From positions 124,001-188,000 of the forward strand of contig NZ_JAAOEO010000005.1 in NCBI RefSeq assembly GCF_011393025.1: a stretch of DNA of 64,000 nucleotides. The letters are read 5' to 3'. Under the pieces are notes generated by a model that was not told where the DNA came from, searched no databases, and was given only the letters and a program-made list of their open reading frames with translations. Position 1 is the first letter of the stretch. The number at the start of each line of letters is the position of its first letter. A program made the translations under genes and the position numbers. The DNA comes from Neobacillus terrae (GTDB lineage Bacteria > Bacillota > Bacilli > Bacillales > Cytobacillaceae). Below are positions 54,766 through 64,000 of the stretch, piece after piece.

Positions 54766-55551
54766 TTAGATGTTTATAGATTTGCAAAATATAGGGAGGC
54801 GAACAGTAAAGATGGTTCCTTTTCCTATTTCACTGCTCACTTTGATGGCTCCATGGCGGGTATCCACAATCCATTTTGCAATTGAAAGTCCTAGACCTTG
54901 CCCCCCATTTGTCTCCCCCGGGACTTATCAGCACGATAAAACCGTTCAAAAATATGAGGGAGGTCCTTTGCCGCGATACCCATTCCATTATCCTGTACTT
55001 TGATAAATAGATCGTTTCCTTCATGAGACAAATATAATTTTACAGTTCCTCCATTCGAAGTGTATTTAATAGCATTATCTAAAAGAATGTTTAATAGCTG
55101 CAATAATCTTTGAGGGTCTCCGGTTACAGGTATGGCAGCAGGGGTTTTCAAGTCAAGTGTGATTTCCTTTGCATCAGCAAGAGGGCGAATGGAGTCTGCT
55201 GTTTTTTCTCCCTGTTCGCAAAAATCAAAAGCTTCTGCCCTGGTCTCTAATAAATTTGAATCCGAACGGGCCAGTGTTAACAAATCGCTAACGAGATTGG
55301 TCATTCGCTTTACTTCCTGCCTCATATTCAAAACTACTTTTCCTATAAAATCTTCCTTTTGAGATTCGATCGTCATTTCCATTGCATCAATGGAAGATAA
55401 CAAATCACTTAATGGTGTACGGAGCTCATGTGAGGCGTAAAGCAACGAATTTTCTTTGTCTTGTAAATGCTCCGCTAATGGGAATCATCGCTCTTTTTGA
55501 CATAATAAAACTAATGTATAATGCAATCCCCAAAAATGCTAATGGTGCAGG
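54766..55551 (-). pseudogene. Sensor histidine kinase, broken by frameshifts and 5' loss
   Basis: The second membrane helix and linker ([20 protein letters not shown] then [10 protein letters not shown]) are in one frame. A one-base shift at about 55435 leads to [20 protein letters not shown] with the phospho-acceptor His, then [20 protein letters not shown] (N box), [14 protein letters not shown] (G1) and [13 protein letters not shown] (F box). A second shift at a G6 run (about 54905) leads to [20 protein letters not shown] (G2) and the stop at 54766. The sensor domain and first helix are missing because the frame joins a pspA fragment near 55551. No functional kinase can be made as read. 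Confidence 0.85.
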
Positions 55552-56031
55552 AAATTGGTTTCCAGCCTGCACTTCTGCCTCCATCAGTAAAACTTTCTCT
55601 TCTGCACGGGCCATTCATCTCGCAATTGAGTCTGACTGGAAGGAAACCGTTGCTTTTTGGATTTGCTTCATTGACTGTGCAACATTTGCTCTTGAAGCAA
55701 GAATGATTTTCTTTTGCTGCATCTGCTGGTAGGTCACTTTTAGCTGCTCTAATTTTTCCAAAATAATTTTTGTTTGCTCTTTAATTGACTCCAGTTGTCC
55801 TTGGTATAGGCTTAGCTGCTTTTCATGAGTGAGTTTTTCCTGGACAGCCAATTTAGCGATTTCTTCTTCACCCTGGTCAATTGCAAGCTTTGCCTGGCGG
55901 GTTCTCTTTTCTACTAATGCCTTCGTCTCAGTTATAAGAGTCTCTTGCTTTTTTCTGCAAAAATTTGTCTGGCTAATGCCTTTTGACCTTTTACAATCTC
56001 CTGTTCCATTTCCCTTGTTTTCATTCAGCAT
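55552..56031 (-). pseudogene. PspA/LiaH (IM30) family fragment joined to the kinase remnant
   Basis: A long coiled-coil frame carries LVEKRTRQAKLAIDQGEEEI, EKQLSLYQGQLESIKEQTKI and KKIILASRANVAQSMKQIQK, typical of the PspA/LiaH helical hairpin. The N-terminal amphipathic part is lost. A second frame near the start (REMEQEIVKGQKALARQIFA, about 55965-56025) gives the preceding family segment, so there is a shift near 55955. An in-frame TGA at about 55615 interrupts RAEEKVLLMEAEVQAG. The sequence then runs straight into the kinase helix. PspA proteins protect the membrane; here the gene is dead. Confidence 0.8.
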
Positions 56032-56078
56032 TGCTATTTACTTCAACGGGACCCTATTGGGGGTCCTTCTTTTAATTG

Positions 56079-56288
56079 TTAATGATTAACAGTGCAACTA
56101 ACTGGATATATTCTGTGAAAGAGTAAAGTAACCCAAACGAGAAAATTGCAAACTCTTTCTATCACTTGTTCAGCCATTACATGACGTGAATAAGGCATCC
56201 CATTCTTGAAAGACCGTTCCACTACTTCAACGTAAGATGCTGCAACAAATCGAAGAAATAATTGCCCATCCGAAATATGTGTTAGAGA
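56079..56288 (-). pseudogene. TetR-family regulator, C-terminal remnant
   Basis: An open frame of about 70 codons without a start reads ISDGQLFLRFVAASYVEVVE, RSFKNGMPYSRHVMAEQVIE. The pattern VE..FKNGMPYS....AEQ is typical of the ligand-domain end of Bacillus TetR regulators. No helix-turn-helix is found upstream (stop at 56289-56291). A hairpin (GGACCC with GGGTCC, 56050-56068) lies beyond its end. The stretch 56289-56465 shows no further gene. Confidence 0.5.
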
Positions 56289-56506
56289 TCATACTGCTTT
56301 ACCTGTGCGTCCTTTTATGCACCCCATTATTACAGGTAACCTTCTTAATGTAATTAATCCCTAGCACATTATAAATATATGGTGATAAATGAATTTATGG
56401 AGCATAGGCATCCGTTTCAATGTTGTTAATTTTCCGCGCTTGTCCACTTCAAACCAATTATGTTTTTCATATGTTACTAATAACTCAATAAGGAGGTGGA
56501 ATTCAT

Positions 56507-56785
56507 ATGGATGAAAGAGTCAGAGAAAGGCTATTGAAAATCCAAGAAGTTCTCCAAGAGCAACTTCTTACTCAATTACAGACACAGCGTGTAGTCCAAT
56601 CACAGAACCAGCGGCAGGCGCAACTTCAAGCGCAACTGCAAGCGCAACTGCAAGCACAGCTACAACGACAAACTCAAGCACAGGCACAAAATGATACTGA
56701 CACTGTAACTTTAACAAATGTGGGTAACCCAATCGTTGTCGTGAATTGCAACTGTGATAATCAGAAACACAAAAAGAAATGGTAG
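56507..56785 (+). CDS. Glutamine-rich small protein, possibly spore coat related
   Basis: A 92-residue protein. The centre is almost only Gln, Ala and Leu in repeated QAQL units (about residues 34-60), made by tandem copies of the 12-base unit CAACTGCAAGCG. The C-terminal part has a short strand (TVTLTNVGNPIVVVNCNCDN) with two Cys and a basic tail (KHKKKW). AAGGAGG precedes the ATG. CATATGTTA at 56468-56476 resembles a SigK -10 box, though no well-spaced -35 AC is certain. Composition and this box suggest a sporulation coat or crust protein; that is an inference. Confidence 0.7.
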   Translation: MDERVRERLLKIQEVLQEQLLTQLQTQRVVQSQNQRQAQLQAQLQAQLQAQLQRQTQAQAQNDTDTVTLTNVGNPIVVVNCNCDNQKHKKKW

Positions 56786-56867
56786 AAAACAATCTTTTTT
56801 AAGTTCTTGCGTTGCTGTCCCTTAAGAGGCTTTGACTGATTCACCAGGCCAGACCCTTTACACCTCT

Positions 56868-56895
56868 AAGGAAGCGCCACAGTCGGTGCTTCCTT
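56868..56895 (+). terminator. Hairpin after the glutamine-rich gene
   Basis: AAGGAAGCGCC pairs with GGTGCTTCCTT. There is no T-run after it, so termination would be weak. Confidence 0.55.
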
Positions 56896-57173
56896 CACTC
56901 TGTTACACAGTATGGGTCTTAATTGTTTTTTAAGTTGTTTTAATTTCTGCTCTCATTCATTTATTCCTTCGATTTTATTAATTAACATATACAAAAATGA
57001 AGTTGTTTATCTTGAAGAGATAAATTCGGATTTACTTCAAAACTTAGGAAAACCTTTTGATGGAAACAGGCTAATAAAGTTTATAATTTGTGTCAACCTG
57101 CTTATAAGTCTTCAATCGATTTTTTGAAAATTTAATACACCTGAAGAAATTGCACCATGGGGTTAAATCCATT

Positions 57174-57323
57174 ATGAGAATTAACAACAGTATCAATGTT
57201 GGTAAATCTGATAACATCCACCATTATGAAGGGATCCATGGTGGTGGCGTAAAGGATAGCTCCCATATCCATGGCCGTAACCATGCTAATCAATCAATCG
57301 GTTGGAAACGCAAACCGAAGTGA
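57174..57323 (+). CDS. Possible His/Gly-rich small protein, 49 residues
   Basis: The frame starts MRINNSINVGKSDNIHHYEG, continues IHGGGVKDSSHIHGRNHANQ and ends KRKPK. The binding site (GGGGTT) is weak. Downstream, frames with small polar residues (GGSPGSALGIQVS, then GDAQTKNRNVRNKSDSMNE) run to a terminator at 57497, interrupted by stop codons. The whole of 57170-57490 may be one decayed spore-type gene. I do not recognise the family. Confidence 0.35.
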   Translation: MRINNSINVGKSDNIHHYEGIHGGGVKDSSHIHGRNHANQSIGWKRKPK

Positions 57324-57496
57324 CATCAAAACTATGAACCAAGGTGGTAGTGAAAGTGAGACGTGGGTAGGTAAGCGGCGGTAGTCCAGGCAGTGCGCTT
57401 GGCATTCAAGTTAGCTAGGGTGCTTGTGGAGATGCTCAAACTAAGAATCGTAATGTGAGAAATAAAAGCGATTCTATGAACGAGTAGGTAAATTTA

Positions 57497-57530
57497 AGGG
57501 CAGGAGGTATCTCCGCCCTCTTTCTGTTTT
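57497..57530 (+). terminator. Terminator after the small His/Gly-rich frame
   Basis: AGGGC-A-GGAG pairs with CTCC-GCCCT and is followed by CTTTCTGTTTT. Confidence 0.8.
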
Positions 57531-57568
57531 AAGGCTCTATTAAAAACATTGTTGATTTATTACCAAAG

Positions 57569-57597
57569 AAAAAAGACCAATTAGTTCGGGTCTTTTT
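57569..57597. terminator. Terminator of the 62-residue protein gene
   Basis: AAAAAGACC pairs with GGTCTTTTT around AATTAGTTCG. On the minus strand it follows the gene at 57691-57879 and also can end plus-strand transcripts. Confidence 0.85.
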
Positions 57598-57690
57598 GTA
57601 TGCCACTATTGATAATCAAAAATATAAAGAGTCCATTAGACCCTATTATTGTTTATTGCTATATTTATATGTTAATCGTTCTTCCTTTTC

Positions 57691-57879
57691 CTATTGTCGG
57701 ATTCTCAATTCTAACCCTTGGATTTCTTTTGGTAGAAATTCTTGAATATTTCCACGGATTTGAGGAAAACCATGATGGTAAATTACATTTAATGCATTAT
57801 TGCCGTGTTCATTGATAAGTTCCAATCGATTTTTGGTCTCTTTTAGTGATTCTTTAAGATTTTCTATAAGACTGGGCAT
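57691..57879 (-). CDS. Small helical protein, 62 residues (paralog of 39325-39531)
   Basis: The protein starts MPSLIENLKESLKETKNRLE and ends FLPKEIQGLELRIRQ. It shares the layout of the 39325-39531 product: an ENLK.SL.ET helix, a Gly turn, a VIY/VY segment, and a C-terminal LP.EI..LE.RI helix. Identity is low in the middle. AAAGGG precedes the ATG with suitable spacing. Unknown function. Two copies in one window argue that this is a real small family. Confidence 0.6.
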   Translation of the reverse strand: MPSLIENLKESLKETKNRLELINEHGNNALNVIYHHGFPQIRGNIQEFLPKEIQGLELRIRQ

Positions 57880-58348
57880 TCACATAATCCCTTTCAGCGG
57901 AAAAAAGTTTTTTCATAAACTTACTGATTGTAAATTATAAAATAAGGAACTTAACTCTGCTGTGATATTCATCACACCCCTCATCCTTTTTCCTGAACTA
58001 AGAGCAAGGGAAATAGAAACTAAACATATGGGTTAGTCTCTCAAGATTATTTGTTAGCGTTGTTGCCAAGCTCAACTCGATAAGCAAACTACACGAGAAT
58101 TGCCATTGAAATAAGCACTTTTGTTATTGTGGATGTATGCTCCATAAAAATTTTTCCTAGCCCCTTTAACCGCCTCCGCATTCCTTTTTCTTACATTATT
58201 TATATCTTATTTTTACATAGAAGTTCGAAGTATAAAATTAAAAGTCTATTTAAACTCCCCGATAATGGAACCACATTTGTTTTGGATGCGATGCTTTATG
58301 GGTGCCAGGAACCGTTCCGATTAAACAAATCAGCTTGTTTATTCAATT
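57880..58348. other. AT-rich region without a convincing gene
   Basis: A plus-strand frame at 58129-58350 lacks a binding site and has no family features. I see no repeat of the named families here. Confidence 0.45.
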
Positions 58349-58383
58349 AAAAAAGGCCTTAGGAAGTGTTCCTTAAGCCTTTT
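58349..58383 (-). terminator. Terminator of the YtkA-like lipoprotein gene
   Basis: On the minus strand AAGGCTTAAGGAA pairs with TTCCTAAGGCCTT and is followed by TTTTAATTG. Confidence 0.9.
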
Positions 58384-58484
58384 CTGTACTATTATTTAAC
58401 TAATTTAAAAGCTTCTTTAAATTGGATTTCAATAAACTAAAGCTGCTTGCCCCTCATTGTTATCATAGCGAGTTTATCATTATC

Positions 58485-58859
58485 TTATTTCCTTATAATA
58501 GAAAATCGTTTTTCTTGTTCGAATTTTTTCCCATTTTGGTCCACTTTAATGGTTGCAGTATAATCCCCTTCCATTTGCAGATTGGCGTTGCCAGTATACA
58601 ATCCATCTCCTGTTTCATTAGCGACCATGGAATCATTCCCAGGTTTCATATTCATCCCCTGCATTTTAAATTTAACACTAATTTTTGCACCTTTTATTGG
58701 GTTACCTTTATTATCAGTAACTTTCATTTTTATCGGCGAAACTTGACCAGGGGTAAATGTTTTTGGTGTCAAAAGGTCCACCTTTAAATGTTCCGAATTA
58801 CATCCCGCTATAAAGATAAGCAACATACTAACACAAAAAACAGCTAATCTTTTCATCAT
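58485..58859 (-). CDS. YtkA/FixH-like domain lipoprotein
   Basis: A protein of about 124 residues. MKRLAVFCVSMLLIFIAGCN is a lipoprotein signal with lipobox IAGC, so it should be on the outer membrane face. The rest is one immunoglobulin-like YtkA domain: IKMKVTDNKGNPIKGAKISV, KFKMQGMNMKPGND, GLYTGNANLQMEGDYTATIK. The MxM and nearby residues recall the copper-linked members of the family, though a metal role is unproven. I start at the ATG at 58859 (GAAAGG upstream), with a second ATG right after. No longer frame start has a site. Confidence 0.85.
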   Translation of the reverse strand: MMKRLAVFCVSMLLIFIAGCNSEHLKVDLLTPKTFTPGQVSPIKMKVTDNKGNPIKGAKISVKFKMQGMNMKPGNDSMVANETGDGLYTGNANLQMEGDYTATIKVDQNGKKFEQEKRFSIIRK

Positions 58860-59078
58860 ATCTAACCTTTCATATATTTTTTCTTTAGTAAATCTCGCAT
58901 ACATAAGATGGGTTTACCATTTTTTTAATCACAATACTTTTATGGAAAAAGATAACCCAATCTCCCAAATCAGCTGCTGCATCCATGCATTGAAAAAGTT
59001 ATAAATATAATCTTTTCCTTGTAAAACAACAGAAATTCTTTCCACTATAAACACTTCCGATACGTTTTTACTTATTTT

Positions 59079-59304
59079 ATGCCACTTTGTTTCTTTTTCC
59101 GTGGATATAATAAAAAACACCCTTTTGAAAAGTACTCTGTAAACGTTTATTACAATAAAAACAACAAATATCAAGCCTTTGAAGTGGAAGGAGATATAGT
59201 AAAGGAAAAGGAAGAATCGTTTAACCCGGACAAAACAGCTGAATGTTCTGCTGTTTTTCTTCACGACTCTGTCTGGCAGCATCTACTCCACGTATTATCG
59301 CGGT
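59079..59304 (+). other. Unrecognised open frame, doubtful
   Basis: A plus-strand frame reads FEKYSVNVYYNKNNKYQAFE and VEGDIVKEKEESFNPDKTAE, which looks more protein-like than the opposing frame. There is no ribosome binding site at its ATG, and its end runs into the fabF remnant on the other strand. It may be a decayed gene. The rest of 58860-59304 shows nothing else. Confidence 0.3.
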
Positions 59305-59475
59305 TTATTTACTAAACTTTTTAAAAATTATTTTGGCATTATGCCCGCCAAATCCTAATGAGTTTGTTAGCGCGATTTGAATATCTTTTTCCTTAACTAT
59401 GTTGGGAACATTAATCTAAATCAAGTTGTTCATCAGGTGTTTCAAAATTAATAGTTGGAGAGGATTCCTTACTTA
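59305..59475 (-). pseudogene. fabF: C-terminal fragment of fabF (3-oxoacyl-ACP synthase II)
   Basis: Two adjacent frames give the end of FabF: SPTINFETPDEQLDLD, a one-base insertion at about 59415, then NVPNIVKEKDIQIALTNSLG and FGGHNAKIIFKKFSK with the stop at 59305-59307. FGGHN holds the second catalytic His of condensing enzymes. Nothing of the preceding 350 residues is present. A complete fabF must exist elsewhere. Confidence 0.88.
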
Positions 59476-59642
59476 TAAAAATTTACATTCTTTTGAAGGA
59501 AGTTATACCGATGCTGGTTAAAAACGTTATTACCTTTCCTTTATTCAAATTATAATCATAAAGGGAATTGATAATAACAAAAGTGATTGATAAAATAATT
59601 AAGGATTTAAAAGAAAAAAGTGTAAAAAAGGAGTACATAAAA

Positions 59643-60020
59643 ATGATAAATAAAATTGGAAAAGTTACTGTCTATGTGAAAGACCAAGAAGAAGCAAAAG
59701 ATTTTTGGATTGATAAAATAGGCTTTGTCCTAAAAATGGAACAACCTATGGGGCCAGACTTTTCCTGGATAGAGGTTGGGCCTAGTGATGACGAGTTTAC
59801 TACATTGGTCCTCTATTCTAAAGAGGCAATGGAACAGCAAAAACCAGAGGCCGTTGCTCACCCATCTATTCTTTTCAGCACAAACGACATAGAAGCAGCC
59901 TATGAGAAAATGAAACAAAATGGCGTAAAAGTTGAAGATCTGTTAAGAATGCCATTTGGAACGATGTTTTCATTCAAAGATCAGGATGGGAATGATTATT
60001 TATTAAGAGAAGATAAGTAA
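59643..60020 (+). CDS. VOC family (glyoxalase/bleomycin resistance-like) protein
   Basis: A 125-residue protein with the paired beta-alpha-beta-beta-beta modules of the vicinal oxygen chelate fold. KVTVYVKDQEEAKDFWIDKI begins the first module; HPSILFSTNDIEAAYEKMKQ and MFSFKDQDGNDYLLRE form the second. The Glu-rich ends may bind metal. Substrate unknown; many Bacillus paralogs exist. The ATG at 59643 follows AAAAAGGAG; the longer frame (from 59568) has no site. A bidirectional terminator follows. Confidence 0.87.
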   Translation: MINKIGKVTVYVKDQEEAKDFWIDKIGFVLKMEQPMGPDFSWIEVGPSDDEFTTLVLYSKEAMEQQKPEAVAHPSILFSTNDIEAAYEKMKQNGVKVEDLLRMPFGTMFSFKDQDGNDYLLREDK

Positions 60021-60044
60021 TAGTTGGATCTAATATGTACACAT

Positions 60045-60085
60045 AAAAAAAGCAGAGTAATTCAAAATGTACTCTGCTTCTTTTA
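60045..60085. terminator. Shared terminator of the VOC gene and mccB
   Basis: AAAGCAGAGTA pairs with TACTCTGCTTC, with A7 before and CTTTT after, between convergent genes. Confidence 0.9.
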
Positions 60086-60139
60086 TGTGTTTTATAGATA
60101 CAGCACAATTATGGAACTGCTTTTAAAATAATTGGTTGT

Positions 60140-62197
<2,058 letters not shown>

Positions 62198-62276
62198 ACA
62201 AACACCCTTTCCGGGCTATTGATTTATTTCTTTTTATTATTTTGCCACTTCTAACATCAGAAATAGCTGGAAAGGT

Positions 62277-62915
62277 TTATAATTTAACACCCTCCATAAT
62301 CCAGACAAAATCATTGCATCGAAAAAAAGATACTAAAAAACCGTTTTTCTCCATCATTCCTTTTAAAATGGGAATGGTCGAATAGTATTCGGACTGCAGA
62401 TTGCTCGCAAGATTATGGAAGCCTTTTTCCTTTGCATTGTTAATTGCTTTTAAATAATCTTTTTCGGATTCATACATTGTATCAGCGAACACTATTTTAC
62501 CTTCTTTAGGCAAAAGTTTGCCATAAAGGCTAATCGCTTCCTCTTTTTCTACATCAGTTAAATGATGAAAAGCATATGAACTGACAATGGACATAACGTT
62601 ATTTAGCTCAGGAAATACCAGGAAGTCGCCATCCATAACTTCCGCATGTCTTCCCAGTTTTTCTTTTGCAATTTTCCTCATCGGTTTTGATGGTTCTATT
62701 CCTGTTACTTTATGCCCTTTCTCGAGCAGCTTAACAGTAATATTGCCTGTTCCTACACCGAACTCCACAACATTTCCCCTTGAACGTAAAGCCACTTCCT
62801 CCAGAATTTTATCGTATTTCTTAAATACCTCTTTATATTCCTCATCTTGCCCCAATACTGAAGCATCATAAGAATCGGCCCATTCTTCAAAAACATCCAG
62901 AAATTCTCTTCCCAT
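62277..62915 (-). CDS. yrrT: YrrT-like SAM-dependent methyltransferase
   Basis: A 212-residue class I methyltransferase. The SAM motif is VVEFGVGTGNITVKLLEKGH (about residues 48-67), with IEPS as acidic loop and MSIVSSYAFHHLTDVEKEEA later. Start REFLDVFEEWADSYDASVLG is typical of YrrT. In B. subtilis yrrT heads the mtnN-mccA-mccB operon for methionine-to-cysteine conversion. Here mccA follows by 79 bases and mtnN is missing from its usual place. I use the ATG at 62915, after AGAGG; a GTG lies 9 bases upstream. Confidence 0.88.
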   Translation of the reverse strand: MGREFLDVFEEWADSYDASVLGQDEEYKEVFKKYDKILEEVALRSRGNVVEFGVGTGNITVKLLEKGHKVTGIEPSKPMRKIAKEKLGRHAEVMDGDFLVFPELNNVMSIVSSYAFHHLTDVEKEEAISLYGKLLPKEGKIVFADTMYESEKDYLKAINNAKEKGFHNLASNLQSEYYSTIPILKGMMEKNGFLVSFFRCNDFVWIMEGVKL

Positions 62916-63218
62916 TTCCTTCACACCTCTGGTAAACTTATAAATCCTATAAGCATACTATGTTTTAAAAGAAAACCTGTTCTCAATTTAACATAATGAT
63001 CTTGTATTATCAATTCGAATCATCCAAAGACCTATACTTCCCAGGCAGAAAGGTGTTAGTCCCCCCCTGGCATACTATTCTGCTTCGAATGAAATCAAGC
63101 TGCCCTTATTGTCAGATGCCCACAGCAAATCATCGAAAAAATCATGCACCATTAGGAGCTTTTCGGCCACAGCGTTTTTAGCACAAATGGATATCAGCGG
63201 ACTTCCCTATAAAAAACG

Positions 63219-63284
63219 GCTGAAAACATAGAACGATTAGCAGCAGAAGTTGTTCCTGTTATCCGAAAAGAGACGAGGAAATAA
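63219..63284 (+). pseudogene. C-terminal remnant of a luciferase-like monooxygenase
   Basis: Twenty-one codons read AENIERLAAEVVPVIRKETR before TAA. The ENIERLA.EV.P.IR pattern is typical of the end of LLM-class flavin oxidoreductases. The preceding 200 bases (62960-63218) have no consistent frame and may be worn parts of the same gene. Short match, so tentative. Confidence 0.45.
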
Positions 63285-63315
63285 AAAAGAGGCGGACCTT
63301 TAATTGGTCCGTCCT
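63283..63315 (-). terminator. Terminator of the YhgE/Pip gene
   Basis: On the minus strand GGACGGACC pairs with GGTCCGCC and is followed by TCTTTTTTATT. Confidence 0.88.
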
Positions 63316-63319
63316 TCTC

Positions 63320-64000
63320 CTATACTTCTTGCACCTGTATATTAGGCTGGCGCTTGAATTTCGCAATAAAGAAAGTTAATGTGGCAGCTAGGAATAAAGC
63401 AAAGAAGATGGCAATATGTCCAATGCTATCCCACATAAATCCAAAATCTCCTGTTGAAATTACCGATCTAAATCCAGAAATTGAATAGGTCATTGGCAAG
63501 TAGTGCATGATGTCTTGCAGGAATTTAGGACTTAGTTCAATTGGATACGTTCCCGCACTGCCTGTTAATTGCAAAATCAAGATAATAACAGCCAGGAAAC
63601 GTCCCGGATTATCAAGCACAGTAACAAGGAATTGAACAATAGCTAGGAATGTCCAGCTTGTAAAAATAGTTAGCATGATAAAATAGGGAACACTCTTTAC
63701 TTCAAGCCCAAGGCCCAACAACATGATAGCATCCACTAATAGCGCCTGGCCAATTCCCACCGCTAAAATAACCCCTGCTTTACCCATAAACCAGCTGAAT
63801 CCGCTCTTCGGTTTTGAGGCTGGGTCAAACATTGGAAAAATAACTGAGAGCATAAGCGCACCAACAAATAGACTTAATGACAAGAAATAAGGTGCCAATC
63901 CAGTTCCGTATGTTGGAACATGGTTCATTTTCTTATCCTCAACATTTACTGGCTTTGCAAACATATCATAAACATGTTTGTTGGCTTTCACCTCACCAGC
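63320..64000 (-). CDS. YhgE/Pip family membrane protein, C-terminal part
   Basis: The frame runs off the right edge of the window, so the N-terminus is missing; about 226 residues are visible. They hold the C-terminal ABC-2-like membrane domain with five to six helices: LAPYFLSLSLFVGALMLSVI, AGVILAVGIGQALLVDAIML, FTSWTFLAIVQFLVTVLDNP, LILQLTGSAGTYPIELSPKF (a typical YhgE/Pip motif), and FFALFLAATLTFFIAKFKRQ. Family members include phage-infection proteins and type VII secretion-associated proteins (EsaA). The GTG at 63991 is not a start, since the frame stays open before it. Confidence 0.85.
   Translation of the reverse strand, partial: AGEVKANKHVYDMFAKPVNVEDKKMNHVPTYGTGLAPYFLSLSLFVGALMLSVIFPMFDPASKPKSGFSWFMGKAGVILAVGIGQALLVDAIMLLGLGLEVKSVPYFIMLTIFTSWTFLAIVQFLVTVLDNPGRFLAVIILILQLTGSAGTYPIELSPKFLQDIMHYLPMTYSISGFRSVISTGDFGFMWDSIGHIAIFFALFLAATLTFFIAKFKRQPNIQVQEV

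Noticed and set aside
56912..57127. 71-codon plus-strand frame with a hydrophobic end.
   Set aside because: No ribosome binding site, Cys/Phe/Ile-rich composition expected by chance in AT-rich DNA, and no family features.
58929..59282. 117-codon minus-strand frame.
   Set aside because: Composition rich in Phe, Val and Ile with no motif or binding site; it overlaps a more protein-like frame on the other strand and the start of a gene fragment.
62930..63000. Possible CymR or S-box control upstream of yrrT.
   Set aside because: ATAGGATTTAT only partly resembles the CymR site and no S-box core (for example GGGACTGGCCC) is present, so I do not annotate it.

Overview
The window is about 64 kb of low-GC chromosome from an endospore-forming Bacillaceae (Bacillus, Neobacillus or Mesobacillus type). 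The evidence is strong AGGAGG ribosome binding sites, Bacillus-type TPP, purine and cobalamin riboswitches, B. subtilis-like gene pairs (alaR-alaT, yrrT-mccA-mccB, thiXYZ-tenA-ylmB), a spore-type glutamine-rich small protein, and the dispersed palindromic repeats common in Bacillaceae genomes. There is no phage, IS transposase, rRNA, tRNA or CRISPR array.

Layout. 1-2.8 kb: end of an unknown gene, a dispersed repeat, then a guanine-class riboswitch and terminator in front of a NupG-type nucleoside transporter, followed by a nucleoside hydrolase remnant. 2.8-7.5 kb: complete minus-strand operon for salvage of degraded thiamin (TPP riboswitch, ylmB, tenA, thiZ, thiX, thiY). 7.8-11.2 kb: a 5'-nucleotidase lacking its catalytic N-terminus and a secreted S53 (kumamolisin-type) peptidase. 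11.5-33.2 kb: a large envelope island holding a CsbB/YkoT-type glycosyltransferase, an LtaS lipoteichoic acid synthase, two UgtP-like glycolipid glycosyltransferases, a YkoS-like membrane protein, two DedA proteins, three PAP2-type proteins (one split by a repeat), a VanW protein, a polysaccharide deacetylase, and a two-component system with an ABC-2 transporter and a secreted protein. The shared theme is probably lipid-linked polymer synthesis and undecaprenyl-phosphate recycling. 33.8-35.4 kb: two adjacent decayed YsnF/DUF2382 stress genes. 36-39.5 kb: small accessory genes. 39.7-41.9 kb: an ECF41 sigma factor behind an FAD oxidoreductase, with a perfect ECF41 promoter. 42.3-46.1 kb: a transporter plus two M20 amidohydrolases under a promoter with a perfect cre box. 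46.8-48.5 kb: alaR-alaT. 49.3-53.4 kb: nrdE-nrdF-nrdI under a cobalamin riboswitch. 53.5-59.5 kb: gene-poor decayed region with fragments of a sensor kinase, pspA/liaH, a TetR regulator and fabF. 59.6-64 kb: a VOC protein, the yrrT-mccA-mccB cysteine operon (mccA frameshifted, mtnN missing) and the end of a YhgE/Pip protein.

An unusual number of genes carry single-base frameshifts, truncations or repeat insertions. Two of them lie at homopolymers, so real decay and sequencing indels both need considering. All family calls come from reading motifs by eye; no database search was run.
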